From assembly GCA_900466875.1 (NCBI GenBank), contig UBNQ01000004.1, positions 1-64,000 on the forward strand: a stretch of 64,000 nt of DNA. The letters run 5' to 3'. Below are positions 1 through 8,898 of this stretch, piece after piece. Source of the stretch: Hyphomicrobiales bacterium. Lineage in GTDB: Bacteria; Pseudomonadota; Alphaproteobacteria; Rhizobiales; Rhizobiaceae. Each line of letters starts with the position of its first letter. Within the stretch, counting starts at the first letter, position 1. Below the pieces are notes generated by a model that did not search any database, was not told the DNA's origin, and saw only the letters and a program-made list of their open reading frames with translations. The translations under genes were made by a program, and so were the position numbers.

Positions 1-2327
1 AAAGCGAACAGTTGCTGGCGGCAATCACCGGTGAACGCGCCGAAGCTGCCGCCAGCCGCAATCAGCTCGAACGCCTGATCCGCGATCTTTCCGAACGTCG
101 GCAGCGTCTCGATCGCCAGCGGCAGGAGGCGAGTGCCGAACTGGATGCCGTTTCCGAGCGTCTGGGCGCGCTGGACGACCCGGCGGAAAAGGCCGAACTG
201 GTCGAAGCCGCCGAAATCGGGCTGGAAGATGCGACCGCCGCAGCCGAAGAAGCCGAGGCGGAACTCAACTCTACGCGTGCTGCCGAAGTTTCCGCCCGCC
301 GTCCCGTCGAGGATGCCAGGACCCGAGTGAACGGGCTGGAGACGGAAGCCCGCACGATCAAGAAGATGCTCGCCGCCGGTGCAGCCTCCGGCGACTATGT
401 TCCGGTTGCCGAAATGGTCCATGTCGAGCGCGGCTATGAGGCCGCCCTCGGTGCTGCCCTCGGTGACGACCTCGAAAGCCCTGTCGATGACACAGCGCCC
501 AGCTATTGGTCTGTGAACGGCGATGCCTCGGCCGATCCGCGCCTGCCGGACGGTGTCGAACCGCTATCATCCCGTGTCACGGCCCCGCCGGAATTGCTGC
601 GCGCGCTGGCCCAGATCGGCATCGTTTCCGCCGGCGACGCCGCGAGATTGATGGCATCCCTGAAACCCGGCCAGCGTCTGGTGACGAAGGACGGCGCTGT
701 TTACCGCTGGGATGGCCATGTGACCGGATCGGAAGCGCCCGGTACCGCGGCTCTCCGCCTGTTGCAGAAGAACCGTCTCTCCGAACTTGAAGCGGAGATC
801 GATGAAGCCCGTGATGTTCTGTCCGAATGCGAAAGCCTGCTGGCGGATGCCGCGGCCGAGATCGCAACGAGCGAACGAGTGCTTGCCGATGCCCGCGACC
901 GTGTGCGGCTTGCCACGCGTCAGGTTGCAGATGCCCGCGAGGCTCTTGCGGCTGCAGAACGCGCGTCCGGCGACCTCATGCGCCGACGCGATGTCGTGGC
1001 CGAAGCGCTGAGCCAGGTCGACGCGCAGATCGAGGATGTCGATGTTCAGGGCGAAAACACCCGGATCGAACTCGAAAACGCACCGGATCTCGCCGATCTC
1101 GACAACCGCCTGCGTGACCAGCAGGCCGCGGTTGCGACCGATCGCGGGCGTCTGGCGGAAGCGCGTGCCAGCTATGAAGGCCTGAGCCGCGAGCTTGAAG
1201 CCCGCAAGCGTCGTATCGCTGCAATCGCTCAGGAACGATCGTCGTGGAAGGCGCGGGCCGATAGCGCCGCCGCCCACATCGAGAGCCTGCGCGAACGCGA
1301 GGAAGAGGCCCGCGACGAAATCGTCGAGCTGGAGGCAGCACCGGAAGACGTGGATGACCGCCGCCGCCGCTTGATGTCCGAGCTGCAGAAGGCGGAAAAC
1401 GCGCGCAAGCTTGCGTCCGATGAACTGGTTGTCGCCGAAACCCGCCAGCGTGAAGCGGATCAGCGCGCTGCAACCGCATTGTCTGAACTGGCCGATGTGC
1501 GCGAAAAACGCGGACGCGCCGAGGAACGCCTAGTGTCGGCGGCCGAGCGACGCCATGAGAGCGAGCAGCGCATCCGCGAGGCGTTGAATGTCTCGCCGCC
1601 GGAAGTGCTGCGCCTCACTGGCGTGCAGCCTGGCCAGCCGGTGCCGGATATCCGCGCCATCGAGCGTGAGGTCGATCGTCTGAAGATGGAGCGCGAGCGG
1701 CTTGGCGCCGTCAATCTTCGCGCCGACGAAGAGCAGAAGGAACTGTCCGACAAGCTCAACGCCCTGACCCGCGAACGCGACGATGTGGTCGATGCGATCC
1801 GCAAGCTGCGCGGTGCGATCCAGAGCCTCAACAGGGAAGGGCGCGAACGCCTGATCGCTGCCTTCGACGTGGTCAACACCCAGTTCCAGCGTCTGTTTAC
1901 CCACCTGTTCGGCGGCGGCACCGCAGAGCTGCAGCTGATCGAATCCGAAGATCCGCTGGAAGCCGGTCTTGAAATTCTTGCCCGCCCGCCCGGCAAAAAG
2001 CCGCAGACAATGACGCTTCTGTCCGGCGGCGAGCAGGCGCTGACGGCGATGGCGCTGATCTTTGCTGTCTTCCTCACCAATCCCGCACCGATCTGCGTGC
2101 TGGACGAAGTCGATGCGCCGCTCGACGACCACAATGTCGAGCGTTATTGCAACCTGATGGACGAGATGGCCGCTTCGACCGAGACGCGCTTCGTCATCAT
2201 TACCCACAACCCGATTACGATGGCGCGCATGAACCGTCTCTTCGGCGTGACCATGGCGGAGCAGGGCGTATCGCAATTGGTCTCTGTCGATCTGCAGGCG
2301 GCCGAACTTCTGCGCGAAGCAAGCTGA
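1..2327 (+). CDS. smc: Chromosome segregation ATPase SMC, C-terminal part (5' end outside window)
   Basis: SMC dimerises through a hinge and, with ScpA/ScpB, condenses and organises the chromosome. The reading frame is open from the first bases, so the N-terminal Walker A head lies upstream. About 774 residues are visible: a hinge-like segment around window residues 130-260, long Arg/Glu/Ala-rich coiled coil, and then the C-terminal head. The ABC signature LSGGEQALTAMAL and the Walker B stretch ICVLDEVDAPLDD are both intact near the end, followed by the FVIITHN switch motif. An internal TTG at 12 is only the first start-like codon in the window and not the true start. A strong terminator follows about 200 bases after the stop. 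Family assignment is secure. Confidence 0.95.
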   Translation, partial: SEQLLAAITGERAEAAASRNQLERLIRDLSERRQRLDRQRQEASAELDAVSERLGALDDPAEKAELVEAAEIGLEDATAAAEEAEAELNSTRAAEVSARRPVEDARTRVNGLETEARTIKKMLAAGAASGDYVPVAEMVHVERGYEAALGAALGDDLESPVDDTAPSYWSVNGDASADPRLPDGVEPLSSRVTAPPELLRALAQIGIVSAGDAARLMASLKPGQRLVTKDGAVYRWDGHVTGSEAPGTAALRLLQKNRLSELEAEIDEARDVLSECESLLADAAAEIATSERVLADARDRVRLATRQVADAREALAAAERASGDLMRRRDVVAEALSQVDAQIEDVDVQGENTRIELENAPDLADLDNRLRDQQAAVATDRGRLAEARASYEGLSRELEARKRRIAAIAQERSSWKARADSAAAHIESLREREEEARDEIVELEAAPEDVDDRRRRLMSELQKAENARKLASDELVVAETRQREADQRAATALSELADVREKRGRAEERLVSAAERRHESEQRIREALNVSPPEVLRLTGVQPGQPVPDIRAIEREVDRLKMERERLGAVNLRADEEQKELSDKLNALTRERDDVVDAIRKLRGAIQSLNREGRERLIAAFDVVNTQFQRLFTHLFGGGTAELQLIESEDPLEAGLEILARPPGKKPQTMTLLSGGEQALTAMALIFAVFLTNPAPICVLDEVDAPLDDHNVERYCNLMDEMAASTETRFVIITHNPITMARMNRLFGVTMAEQGVSQLVSVDLQAAELLREAS

Positions 2328-2705
2328 AAAAAGCGACCGTTTTTTACGCCATAATTGATTGTAGTCACATCTACGTTGTTTCACCCATATAGGGGATGCG
2401 CCGGATGTGGTATACGGCTATGCAGAATAACGGATTCGGCGGGGGCTGGGGGGCGTCTTTGGGCGCAATGGCCATTTCGGCGAATATGTACCCCCCGCGT
2501 GGGTTTCCTGTCCTGCGCGGAAGGCTTTGCGGGGCCGAGTGTGATCCGGCCCCGCAAAGCTTTTATCTCCCACGTCTCTTCTCTCTTGAAATCGCGCCAA
2601 ATTGCCCGCTGCATAATGCTGCGGCGCACATAATCCTGCCGCCATGATTTCCCAAGCTGTTGCAAAAGCTCTGAATTTCAGGGAGAACTGCGCGGGGAGG
2701 CCGGA
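2328..2705. other. Intergenic gap between smc and ppdK
   Basis: No convincing gene is seen in these 378 bases. The first half is AT-richer and may hold a promoter. The second half contains a perfect 14-bp hairpin annotated separately. A short open frame across the middle is glycine-rich and lacks family features, so it is not called. Confidence 0.6.
2524..2564 (+). terminator. Strong intrinsic terminator upstream of ppdK
   Basis: A perfect 14-bp inverted repeat (arms 2524-2537 and 2547-2560, 9-base loop) is followed directly by TTTT. It probably ends smc transcription. Because it sits only about 140 bases before ppdK, it could also act as an attenuator in a ppdK leader. Confidence 0.8.
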
Positions 2706-5378
2706 ATGGCAAAACGGGTTTATTGGTTCGGCGGTGGTAAGGCAGAAGGCGGAGCGATTGATATCGCACTGCTGGGTGGCAAGGGGGCGCATCTCGCGGA
2801 GATGGCGAGCCTTGGCCTGCCCGTGCCTCCGGGCCTGACCATCACCTGTGACTGTTGCCTCGAATTCTTCCGCAATGACCGCAAGATCTGCGACGACCTG
2901 ATGGCCGATGTGCTGGCGGGGCTGAAGACGGTCGAGCAGGAAACCGGCCGCATCTTCGGCGGCAGCGAAAGACCGCTGCTTCTGTCCGTCCGTTCGGGAT
3001 CGCGCGCCTCCATGCCGGGCATGCTCGATACGGTTCTCAATCTCGGCCTCAACGACGAGACGGTTGAGGCGCTCGGCCATGATGCCGGTGACGCCCGTTT
3101 CGCCTGGGACAGCTATCGCCGCTTCATCCAGATGTATGCCGATGTCGTCATGGGCCTCGACAACGAAATTTTCGAGGAAGTTCTCGAAGACGAAAAAGGC
3201 CGTCTCGGTCGCCAGAACGACACCGATCTTTCCGCCGCAGAATGGCAGCATATAGTCGATCTCTACAAGGGCCTCATCGAGGATGAGCTGGACGAAAGCT
3301 TTCCGCAGGATCCAAATGTCCAACTCTGGAAGGCGATCGCCGCGGTGTTTTCCAGCTGGCACAATGCCCGCGCCGTCACCTACCGCACCCTCCACCGCAT
3401 CCCTGAAACCTGGGGCACTGCCGTCAACGTCCAGGCCATGGTCTTCGGCAATCTCGGCTCCACCTCCGCCACCGGCGTTGCCTTCACCCGCAACCCGTCC
3501 ACCGGCGAAAAGGTGCTCTACGGCGAGTTTCTCGCCAATGCGCAAGGGGAGGATGTCGTTGCCGGCATCCGCACGCCTCAGTCGATCACCGAGGAAGGAA
3601 GGCTGGCATCCGGCTCCGAAAAGCCGTCGATGGAAAAGCTGATGCCGGAGACGTTTGTCGAGTTTCGCGAAATCTGCGATCGCCTGGAACAGCATTACCA
3701 GGACCTGCAGGACGTGGAATTTACCGTCGAGCGCGGAAAACTCTGGATGCTGCAGACGCGCACGGGAAAACGCACCACCAAGGCTGCCATGCGGGTTGCG
3801 GTGGAAATGGTCGAGGAAGGACTGATCACCGAGGAACAGGCGGTCTGTCGCATCGACCCGCCCTCGCTCGATCAGCTTCTGCACCCGACCATCGATCCAC
3901 GCGTCGAGCGCCACCAGATCGGTTCGGGCCTTCCCGCCTCGCCGGGCGCTGCAACCGGTGAGATCGTCTTTACCGCCGAACAGGCGGTCCAGGCGGAGGC
4001 CGAAGGCAAGCGTGTCGTGCTCGTGCGCATCGAAACCAGCCCGGAAGACATTCACGGCATGCATGCCGCCGAAGCGATCCTCACCACACGCGGCGGCATG
4101 ACCAGCCACGCGGCCGTTGTTGCCCGCGGCATGGGCATTCCCTGCGTCGTCGGCGCGGGGTCGATGCGCGTCGACCTGCGCAACGAAACCCTGACCGGTG
4201 TCGGCGGCGTGACGCTGAAGAAGGGTGACATCGTCACCATCGACGGTTCCTCGGGCCAGATTCTCAAAGGCCGCGTCGCCATGCAGCAGCCGGAACTCTC
4301 CGGCGATTTCGGCAAGCTGATGGCCTGGGCCGACAAGGCCCGCCGCATGCAGGTCAGAACCAATGCCGACACGCCGCAGGATGCTCGCTCGGCCCGCTCC
4401 TTCGGTGCCGAGGGCATCGGCCTTTGCCGCACAGAACACATGTTTTTCGAGGGCGATCGCATCCACGCGATGCGCGAGATGATCCTGGCCGAGGACGAGG
4501 CTGCGCGCCGTGCGGCTTTGGCAAAACTCCTGCCATTGCAGCGGTCGGATTTCACCGAGCTTTTCACCATCATGCACGGCCTGCCGGTCACGATCCGTCT
4601 TCTCGATCCGCCGCTGCACGAATTCCTGCCGAAGACGGAAGCCGAGATCGAGGACGTCGCCCGCGCCATGGGAATGCCGGCCGCTTTCCTCGCGCGCCGC
4701 ATCGATGCGATCCACGAATTCAACCCGATGCTCGGTCATCGCGGCTGCCGTTTGGCGATTTCCTATCCGGAGATCGCGGAAATGCAGGCGCGTGCCATTT
4801 TCGAGGCCGCGACCGAAGCGGCCAAGGCGACCGGCGAGCCGGTGGAGCTTGAAATTCTCGTGCCGCTGGTCAGCCTCAGGGCCGAACTCGACTATGTCAG
4901 GGGCGTCATCGATACCGTTGCCAACGACGTCTGGAAAGAGACCGGCATGCAGATCGGCTATCTGGCCGGCACGATGATCGAGTTGCCGCGTGCCGCCATC
5001 CGCGCACATGTGATTGCCGAGACCGCCGAATTCTTCTCCTTCGGCACCAACGACCTGACGCAGACGACATTCGGCATGTCGCGCGATGACGCGGCCACCT
5101 TCATCCCCACCTACCAGCGGAAAGGGATCATCGAGCACGACCCCTTCGTGTCACTCGATTTCGATGGTGTCGGCGAACTGATCCAGATCGCCGCAGAGCG
5201 TGGTCGCAGGACCAAGCCCGATCTCAAGATGGGCATTTGCGGCGAACATGGCGGCGATCCGGCATCGATCCATTTCTGCGAAAACGCCGATCTCGACTAT
5301 GTCTCCTGCTCGCCCTTCCGCGTGCCGGTCGCACGACTTGCCGCGGCCCAGGCCGCGATCACCAAGCGCAATGCCTAA
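2706..5378 (+). CDS. ppdK: Pyruvate, phosphate dikinase
   Basis: Catalyses the reversible conversion of pyruvate, ATP and phosphate to PEP, AMP and pyrophosphate in the cytoplasm, linking C4/C3 metabolism and gluconeogenesis. The 890 residues match the usual full length. The N-terminal ATP-grasp domain starts KRVYWFGGGKAEG. The central swivelling domain carries the phospho-histidine motif TRGGMTSHAAVVARGMG around residue 455. The C-terminal PEP/pyruvate barrel has the NDLTQTTFGMSRDD segment and the GICGEHGGDP motif near residue 830. The ATG is preceded by GGGGAGGCCGGA, a good ribosome binding site. It looks monocistronic: a terminator-like hairpin lies upstream and an unrelated small gene follows 88 bases later. 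The 906-residue frame on the other strand is a shadow of this gene. Confidence 0.97.
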   Translation: MAKRVYWFGGGKAEGGAIDIALLGGKGAHLAEMASLGLPVPPGLTITCDCCLEFFRNDRKICDDLMADVLAGLKTVEQETGRIFGGSERPLLLSVRSGSRASMPGMLDTVLNLGLNDETVEALGHDAGDARFAWDSYRRFIQMYADVVMGLDNEIFEEVLEDEKGRLGRQNDTDLSAAEWQHIVDLYKGLIEDELDESFPQDPNVQLWKAIAAVFSSWHNARAVTYRTLHRIPETWGTAVNVQAMVFGNLGSTSATGVAFTRNPSTGEKVLYGEFLANAQGEDVVAGIRTPQSITEEGRLASGSEKPSMEKLMPETFVEFREICDRLEQHYQDLQDVEFTVERGKLWMLQTRTGKRTTKAAMRVAVEMVEEGLITEEQAVCRIDPPSLDQLLHPTIDPRVERHQIGSGLPASPGAATGEIVFTAEQAVQAEAEGKRVVLVRIETSPEDIHGMHAAEAILTTRGGMTSHAAVVARGMGIPCVVGAGSMRVDLRNETLTGVGGVTLKKGDIVTIDGSSGQILKGRVAMQQPELSGDFGKLMAWADKARRMQVRTNADTPQDARSARSFGAEGIGLCRTEHMFFEGDRIHAMREMILAEDEAARRAALAKLLPLQRSDFTELFTIMHGLPVTIRLLDPPLHEFLPKTEAEIEDVARAMGMPAAFLARRIDAIHEFNPMLGHRGCRLAISYPEIAEMQARAIFEAATEAAKATGEPVELEILVPLVSLRAELDYVRGVIDTVANDVWKETGMQIGYLAGTMIELPRAAIRAHVIAETAEFFSFGTNDLTQTTFGMSRDDAATFIPTYQRKGIIEHDPFVSLDFDGVGELIQIAAERGRRTKPDLKMGICGEHGGDPASIHFCENADLDYVSCSPFRVPVARLAAAQAAITKRNA

Positions 5379-5466
5379 CCTTCACGGAAAGAAGTGCCAG
5401 GCCATCGCCTCAGGATAACCCGTCATGGTATCGTGACCTCCTGGCGGAAAACCTTGGGAGGGGCCG

Positions 5467-5826
5467 ATGCCGCGACTGGATCATGTCAACATCCATACCC
5501 GCGATGCGGCCGTGATGATCGACTTCCTCAAGACGCTTCTGGGGGTTGAGGAAGGGTTTCGCCCGCCTTTCGACATGCCCGGCCACTGGCTTTATCTCGA
5601 TGGCCACCCGGCGATCCATCTCAACATCGTGGAGCGCAAAGACGATTTCCCCCAGGGCATGCTCAACCACGCCGCCTTCGCCTTTTTCGACCGCGACGAC
5701 GCCATGAGGCGAGCGCAAGCCACAAGCTTCCGTCTCGAACACGACCAGATACCGGGCGCCGGCATCGGCCAGATTTTCGTCTATGGCCCCGAAGGGATCA
5801 GGATCGAGCTGCAATACAGGCAGTGA
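5467..5826 (+). CDS. VOC (glyoxalase/dioxygenase fold) family protein
   Basis: A 119-residue single-domain VOC protein. The paired beta-alpha-beta units are visible: LDHVNIHTRDAAVMIDFLKTLLG at the N-terminus and IFVYGPEGIRIELQY at the C-terminus. Candidate metal ligands are His6, the His residues in AIHLN and LNHAAF, and the Glu in the final IEL strand. Members of this family include glyoxalase I, dioxygenases and resistance proteins. Nothing visible fixes the substrate, so no reaction is assigned. The ATG follows GGGAGGGGCCG, a strong ribosome binding site. It converges with the small lipoprotein gene, leaving 7 bases between the stops. Confidence 0.8.
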   Translation: MPRLDHVNIHTRDAAVMIDFLKTLLGVEEGFRPPFDMPGHWLYLDGHPAIHLNIVERKDDFPQGMLNHAAFAFFDRDDAMRRAQATSFRLEHDQIPGAGIGQIFVYGPEGIRIELQYRQ

Positions 5827-5833
5827 AAGAGCA

Positions 5834-6103
5834 TCACCGCCGATTCACGATCACGCGTCTCTCCACGACGATCGGCGGTTGCCAGAACATGGAATTGTTG
5901 CGCTCCATCATCGAGCGGCTTTGCGCACGCCGGTCGAGTTCGAGGTCGAGCAGGCATTGCGCGATCGCGTCCGTCTTGGCGCGAAAACCGTAACCCATGC
6001 AGGTTCGCTCGTCGGCCGCTCGCCGTTCCTCCGGCGTCATCGTCTGGCAGGAGGCCAGAAGCAGAAGCAGTGCCGAGGGGATGAGAATTCGGTGAAGACG
6101 CAT
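5834..6103 (-). CDS. Small predicted lipoprotein
   Basis: About 89 residues with a classical lipoprotein signal: positive MRLHR, a hydrophobic run, then the lipobox LLASC with the acylated Cys near residue 19. The mature part is charged, contains a segment rich in Glu and Arg (PEERRAADERTCMGYGF) and ends in a basic tail. Two Cys residues in the mature part may form a disulfide. The MTPEERRAADERTC pattern resembles small uncharacterised rhizobial lipoproteins, but no function is known. The start is placed at the second of two nearby ATGs, which has GGAG at a good distance; the first ATG (6109) is the alternative. Confidence 0.7.
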   Translation of the reverse strand: MRLHRILIPSALLLLLASCQTMTPEERRAADERTCMGYGFRAKTDAIAQCLLDLELDRRAQSRSMMERNNSMFWQPPIVVERRVIVNRR

Positions 6104-6310
6104 GGTCATGCTCCATCAGATCGCGCGGGCTGGCCGCAAACAGCTATGTAGAGCATTCGATGCGAAAATGCGCGGGGGGTGACGAAAAATCGAGGTGGAA
6201 AAACGCGGTGCAGGCAGCAGAGATCAAGCGCTGTGCTGCTTTGAGATTCCATTTCCTGACCACCTGTCCTACACAGTCATGATTGTTTCGCCCGGAGCTT
6301 GCGCCGCCCC

Positions 6311-7204
6311 ATGACAGTCCGTTTCGTCCGGCCCGTATCCCAATCCGCCTATCTCGGCCGGCGGCTGGCCCTGTCGGCACTGCTGCTGTTCCTCATCGTG
6401 GCGCTTGCCCATCGCTTCGGTCCGTTGAGCGAGCCGGACTTTTTGGCTTTGTTGTTTCTGTCGGCAGCCATCGCCGCGGTATCCCTGCCGCTGTCGCTGA
6501 TCGGCCTTGCCCGCCTGTGGCAGGTCGGCGCCGATGGCGGTGTCGCGGCCACCAAAGGGCTGATCTACGCGGCTCTGCCGCTCGGCACGGTCGTCTACGG
6601 CACCGTGCAATATTACACGACCCCGGCAATTTACGATATTTCGACCGATCTTGCCGATCCGCCCGCCTTCATCTCCGAGCCGCATTTTGCCCAGCGATGG
6701 CTTCCCCGCCCTCCGGCGCCGGCAGCCGGCGAACGGCGTGCCCAGTTCGCAGCCTATCCGGGGCTGATCGGCAGACGATACGAAGGCGCGCTCGACCGGG
6801 TTTATGAAGGCGTCCGCAAGGCGTCCTTGTCCGCCCGGATCGCGATCTCGAAGACGGAAGGTCTGTCGCTGGTCGAGCCGGATCTGACGGAGCGCAGCGC
6901 ACCCAAGGATGACCAGGCACCGGTCCCCGATATCGCGCCGGTGCCGATGCCGCGGCCGGAACCCTCCCTCGATGCCGCCGTCGGCAACTCGACAGAAGTT
7001 GTGTTGCAGGGCGCAACCCGCACGCTGATTGCCGGCTTGCGCTTCGATGTCGTCATCCGGCTGCGCGAGGATGCCGAAACGACCTTTGTCGATATCCGCG
7101 TCGTCTCCCGTTACGGGCCGCATGATCTGGGCTTCGGAGCCGAGATTGCCGAGGACTTTCTCGACCGGCTGGATACCGAACTGCTCGGGCTTGCCGGCGG
7201 TTAA
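6311..7204 (+). CDS. DUF1499 family membrane protein
   Basis: A 297-residue protein with two to three N-terminal membrane helices (about residues 16-35, 45-65 and 84-104) followed by a soluble DUF1499 domain. The domain features seen are DISTDLADPPAF, a central PEPSLDAAVGNSTEVVLQG linker, and the C-terminal RFDVVIRLREDAETTFVDIRVVSRYGPHDLGFGAEIAEDFLDRL. DUF1499 proteins are widespread in alphaproteobacteria and have no established biochemical role. The ATG at 6311 is preferred over the upstream TTG at 6299 because it starts directly before the first helix. It converges with the MBL-fold gene, 9 bases apart, and seems to stand alone. Confidence 0.8.
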   Translation: MTVRFVRPVSQSAYLGRRLALSALLLFLIVALAHRFGPLSEPDFLALLFLSAAIAAVSLPLSLIGLARLWQVGADGGVAATKGLIYAALPLGTVVYGTVQYYTTPAIYDISTDLADPPAFISEPHFAQRWLPRPPAPAAGERRAQFAAYPGLIGRRYEGALDRVYEGVRKASLSARIAISKTEGLSLVEPDLTERSAPKDDQAPVPDIAPVPMPRPEPSLDAAVGNSTEVVLQGATRTLIAGLRFDVVIRLREDAETTFVDIRVVSRYGPHDLGFGAEIAEDFLDRLDTELLGLAGG

Positions 7205-7213
7205 GTCACCGCC

Positions 7214-8158
7214 TCAGGCAGGGCGATAAAGTCCGTGAAGGGAAGGGGGGCCGTCGGTCGCCACCCGCCCTTTCTCCAGCAGATCCTCGATATGGGCGAG
7301 AACCGAAAGCGCCGCCGCGCCATGCAGCCTGGGGTCGGTCGTCGCATAGATGGTTTTGACCATGTCGGCGATCAGCCGGTCGCCGGTCAGGATACGCTCC
7401 ATCACCGCCCTTTCGCGCATCCGCCTGTGCGTCCGCAGCCCCCGCAGGAACGAGGCCGGTTCGCGCACAGGGCCGCCGTGACCTGGAAAATAGATCCTGT
7501 CCTTGCGGGTAAGAAGTTTTTCGATCGAAGCCATGAAGTCGGCCATCGATCCGTCCGGTGGTGCAACGATCGTTGTCGCCCAGGCCATCACGTGATCGGC
7601 CGAAAACACGATGCCGGTGCCGTCCAGTGCGAAGGCGCAATGGTTTGCGGTGTGTCCCGGCGTGTGAATGGCCGAAAGTGCCCATCCATCGCCTTCGATC
7701 ATCCCGCCGTCGGCAATCGCGATATCCGGCAAAAAGTCCGTATCGGCGCTTTCGGAAAACGGATTGACCTCGCCTTCATGCAACAGCCGCGCGGCGCGAT
7801 GGGGGCCTTCCGCAACCGTCAACGCGCCGGTCGCATCCTTGAGGCGCCCGGCGAGCGGCGAATGATCGCGATGCGTATGGCTGACGAAGATATGGCTGAC
7901 GGTTCGCCCGGCGATCGCCTTCATAAGCGCATCGAAATGCGCCTCGTTTTCCGGGCCGGGATCGATGATCGCCAGCGAGGATTTGCCGACAATATAGCTG
8001 TTGGTTCCATGGAAGGTGAAGGGCGAGGGGTTGTTGACCGTCAGCCTCGCAACGCCGTCGGCAACCGGAACGGCATGGCCGTGGTCCGGGGAGAACGCGG
8101 TGTCGAAATCGATATCGCTTGCCATGCCTTGCGTCCTGCCCGCCTTCTTGCCTGCCAT
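7214..8158 (-). CDS. MBL-fold metallo-hydrolase (LACTB2/RNase Z-like)
   Basis: A cytoplasmic zinc hydrolase of the metallo-beta-lactamase superfamily, 314 residues. The first zinc motif HTHRDH is intact (near residue 107), followed by the downstream ligands in PGHTANHC, FSADHV and FPGHGGPV. The C-terminal winged-helix-like tail (RTHRRMRERAVMERI onward, with HGAAALSVLAHIEDLLEKGRV) is typical of the LACTB2-like subgroup, whose known members include a single-strand RNA endonuclease. The substrate here is not determined. Two starts are possible: ATG at 8158 or ATG at 8125, which would remove a basic 11-residue leader; neither has a strong ribosome binding site. It stands just upstream of, and divergent from, tRNA-Gln. 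Confidence 0.85.
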   Translation of the reverse strand: MAGKKAGRTQGMASDIDFDTAFSPDHGHAVPVADGVARLTVNNPSPFTFHGTNSYIVGKSSLAIIDPGPENEAHFDALMKAIAGRTVSHIFVSHTHRDHSPLAGRLKDATGALTVAEGPHRAARLLHEGEVNPFSESADTDFLPDIAIADGGMIEGDGWALSAIHTPGHTANHCAFALDGTGIVFSADHVMAWATTIVAPPDGSMADFMASIEKLLTRKDRIYFPGHGGPVREPASFLRGLRTHRRMRERAVMERILTGDRLIADMVKTIYATTDPRLHGAAALSVLAHIEDLLEKGRVATDGPPSLHGLYRPA

Positions 8159-8236
8159 GCTTCGCTTTATTGCAAAAACGATAGCAAGGAAAATAGGCGG
8201 ATGAACGAAGATATCCGTTGAGAGCGCGAGAAAGCT

Positions 8237-8264
8237 TTGCTAGAGGAGGCGCCTGTCGTACAGC
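8237..8264 (+). promoter_or_regulatory. Possible promoter of tRNA-Gln
   Basis: TTGCTA (8237-8242) and TACAGC (8259-8264) are separated by 16 bases, and the -10-like box ends 23 bases before the tRNA. The match to sigma70-type boxes is moderate, so this is tentative. Confidence 0.35.
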
Positions 8265-8287
8265 TTTTCAGGCCGTCACGACCGTGT

Positions 8288-8362
8288 TGGGGCGTCGCCA
8301 AGCGGTAAGGCACCGGTTTTTGGTACCGGCATTCCCAGGTTCGAATCCTGGCGCCCCAGCCA
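8288..8362 (+). tRNA. tRNA-Gln (anticodon TTG)
   Basis: The 7-bp acceptor stem TGGGGCG pairs perfectly with CGCCCCA, with discriminator G and an encoded CCA at 8360-8362. The anticodon stem CCGGT/ACCGG encloses the loop TTTTGGT, giving anticodon TTG at 8320-8322. The T arm contains GGTTCGAATCC. At 75 bases it is full length and looks functional. Its 3' end borders a frameshifted gene and then the polysaccharide locus. Confidence 0.97.
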
Positions 8363-8500
8363 CTTCCACCAATTAACTCTTTTGTTATCGTTTTAACTTG
8401 CGCACCCTCGGATAAGTTTTCGATGCGTAACGCGATTGCAGCGAGCTTGCGAAGTCAACAGCCATGGGGCAATTTCACACCTAATAGGCTGGGGACTCAG

Positions 8501-8853
8501 ATGGAATTAAAAGCGTTCGTTAAGGCGGCACTCAATGATGTCATGGACGCGGTCCAAGAGACCATTGAAGAGCGTAGGGTTGCCGGAAAGCATGGGCCAT
8601 CAATCCTAAAACACATGATCCAGAAGAGATGGAAGTCGATACTATCAAATTTGATATCGCCATCTCCGCGTCGGCGGAAACACACGGAAAAGGAAGCGGC
8701 GGTCTCGAAGTTGTCGGTTTCAAGGTAGGGGCTGATGGCAGCCACAAGCGCGAAACGTCGAATGTTAGTCGAATTGAGTTCACTCTTGGGATGGCTTGGC
8801 CACACACGCATATTCTCGATGCCAAGAAATTGGTGCGACCCTCAGTAAAGTAG
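8501..8853 (+). pseudogene. Frameshifted trypco2-domain-like gene
   Basis: Two overlapping frames together make one plausible protein of about 117 residues. The first frame starts at ATG 8501 after GGGGAC and encodes MELKAFVKAALNDVMDAVQE, the usual opening of the trypsin-co-occurring domain 2 (trypco2). The match then moves to the -1 frame, which reads NPKTHDPEEMEVDTIKFDIA and later VSRIEFTLGM, the expected FDVA and SRI-F core of the same domain. The crossing lies at about 8590-8615, near CCTAAAACAC. A one-base loss is the simplest reading. A ribosomal -1 slip on the four-A run is possible, but no full slippery heptamer is present. Trypco2 proteins are thought to accompany trypsin-like proteases in defence or signalling systems; none is visible nearby. 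Codon use is less GC-rich than its neighbours, which fits acquired DNA. Confidence 0.6.
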
Positions 8854-8898
8854 CCGAGGTTCATTTCTCAATCGCAATTGCCGCTCGGTACTAGCGTC

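Noticed and set aside
2418..5138. A 906-codon open frame on the minus strand.
   Set aside because: It mirrors ppdK completely, has no family motif, and such antisense frames are expected in GC-rich genes.
7235..8221. A 328-codon plus-strand frame opposite the MBL-fold gene.
   Set aside because: The MBL-fold reading has all zinc motifs; this one has none.
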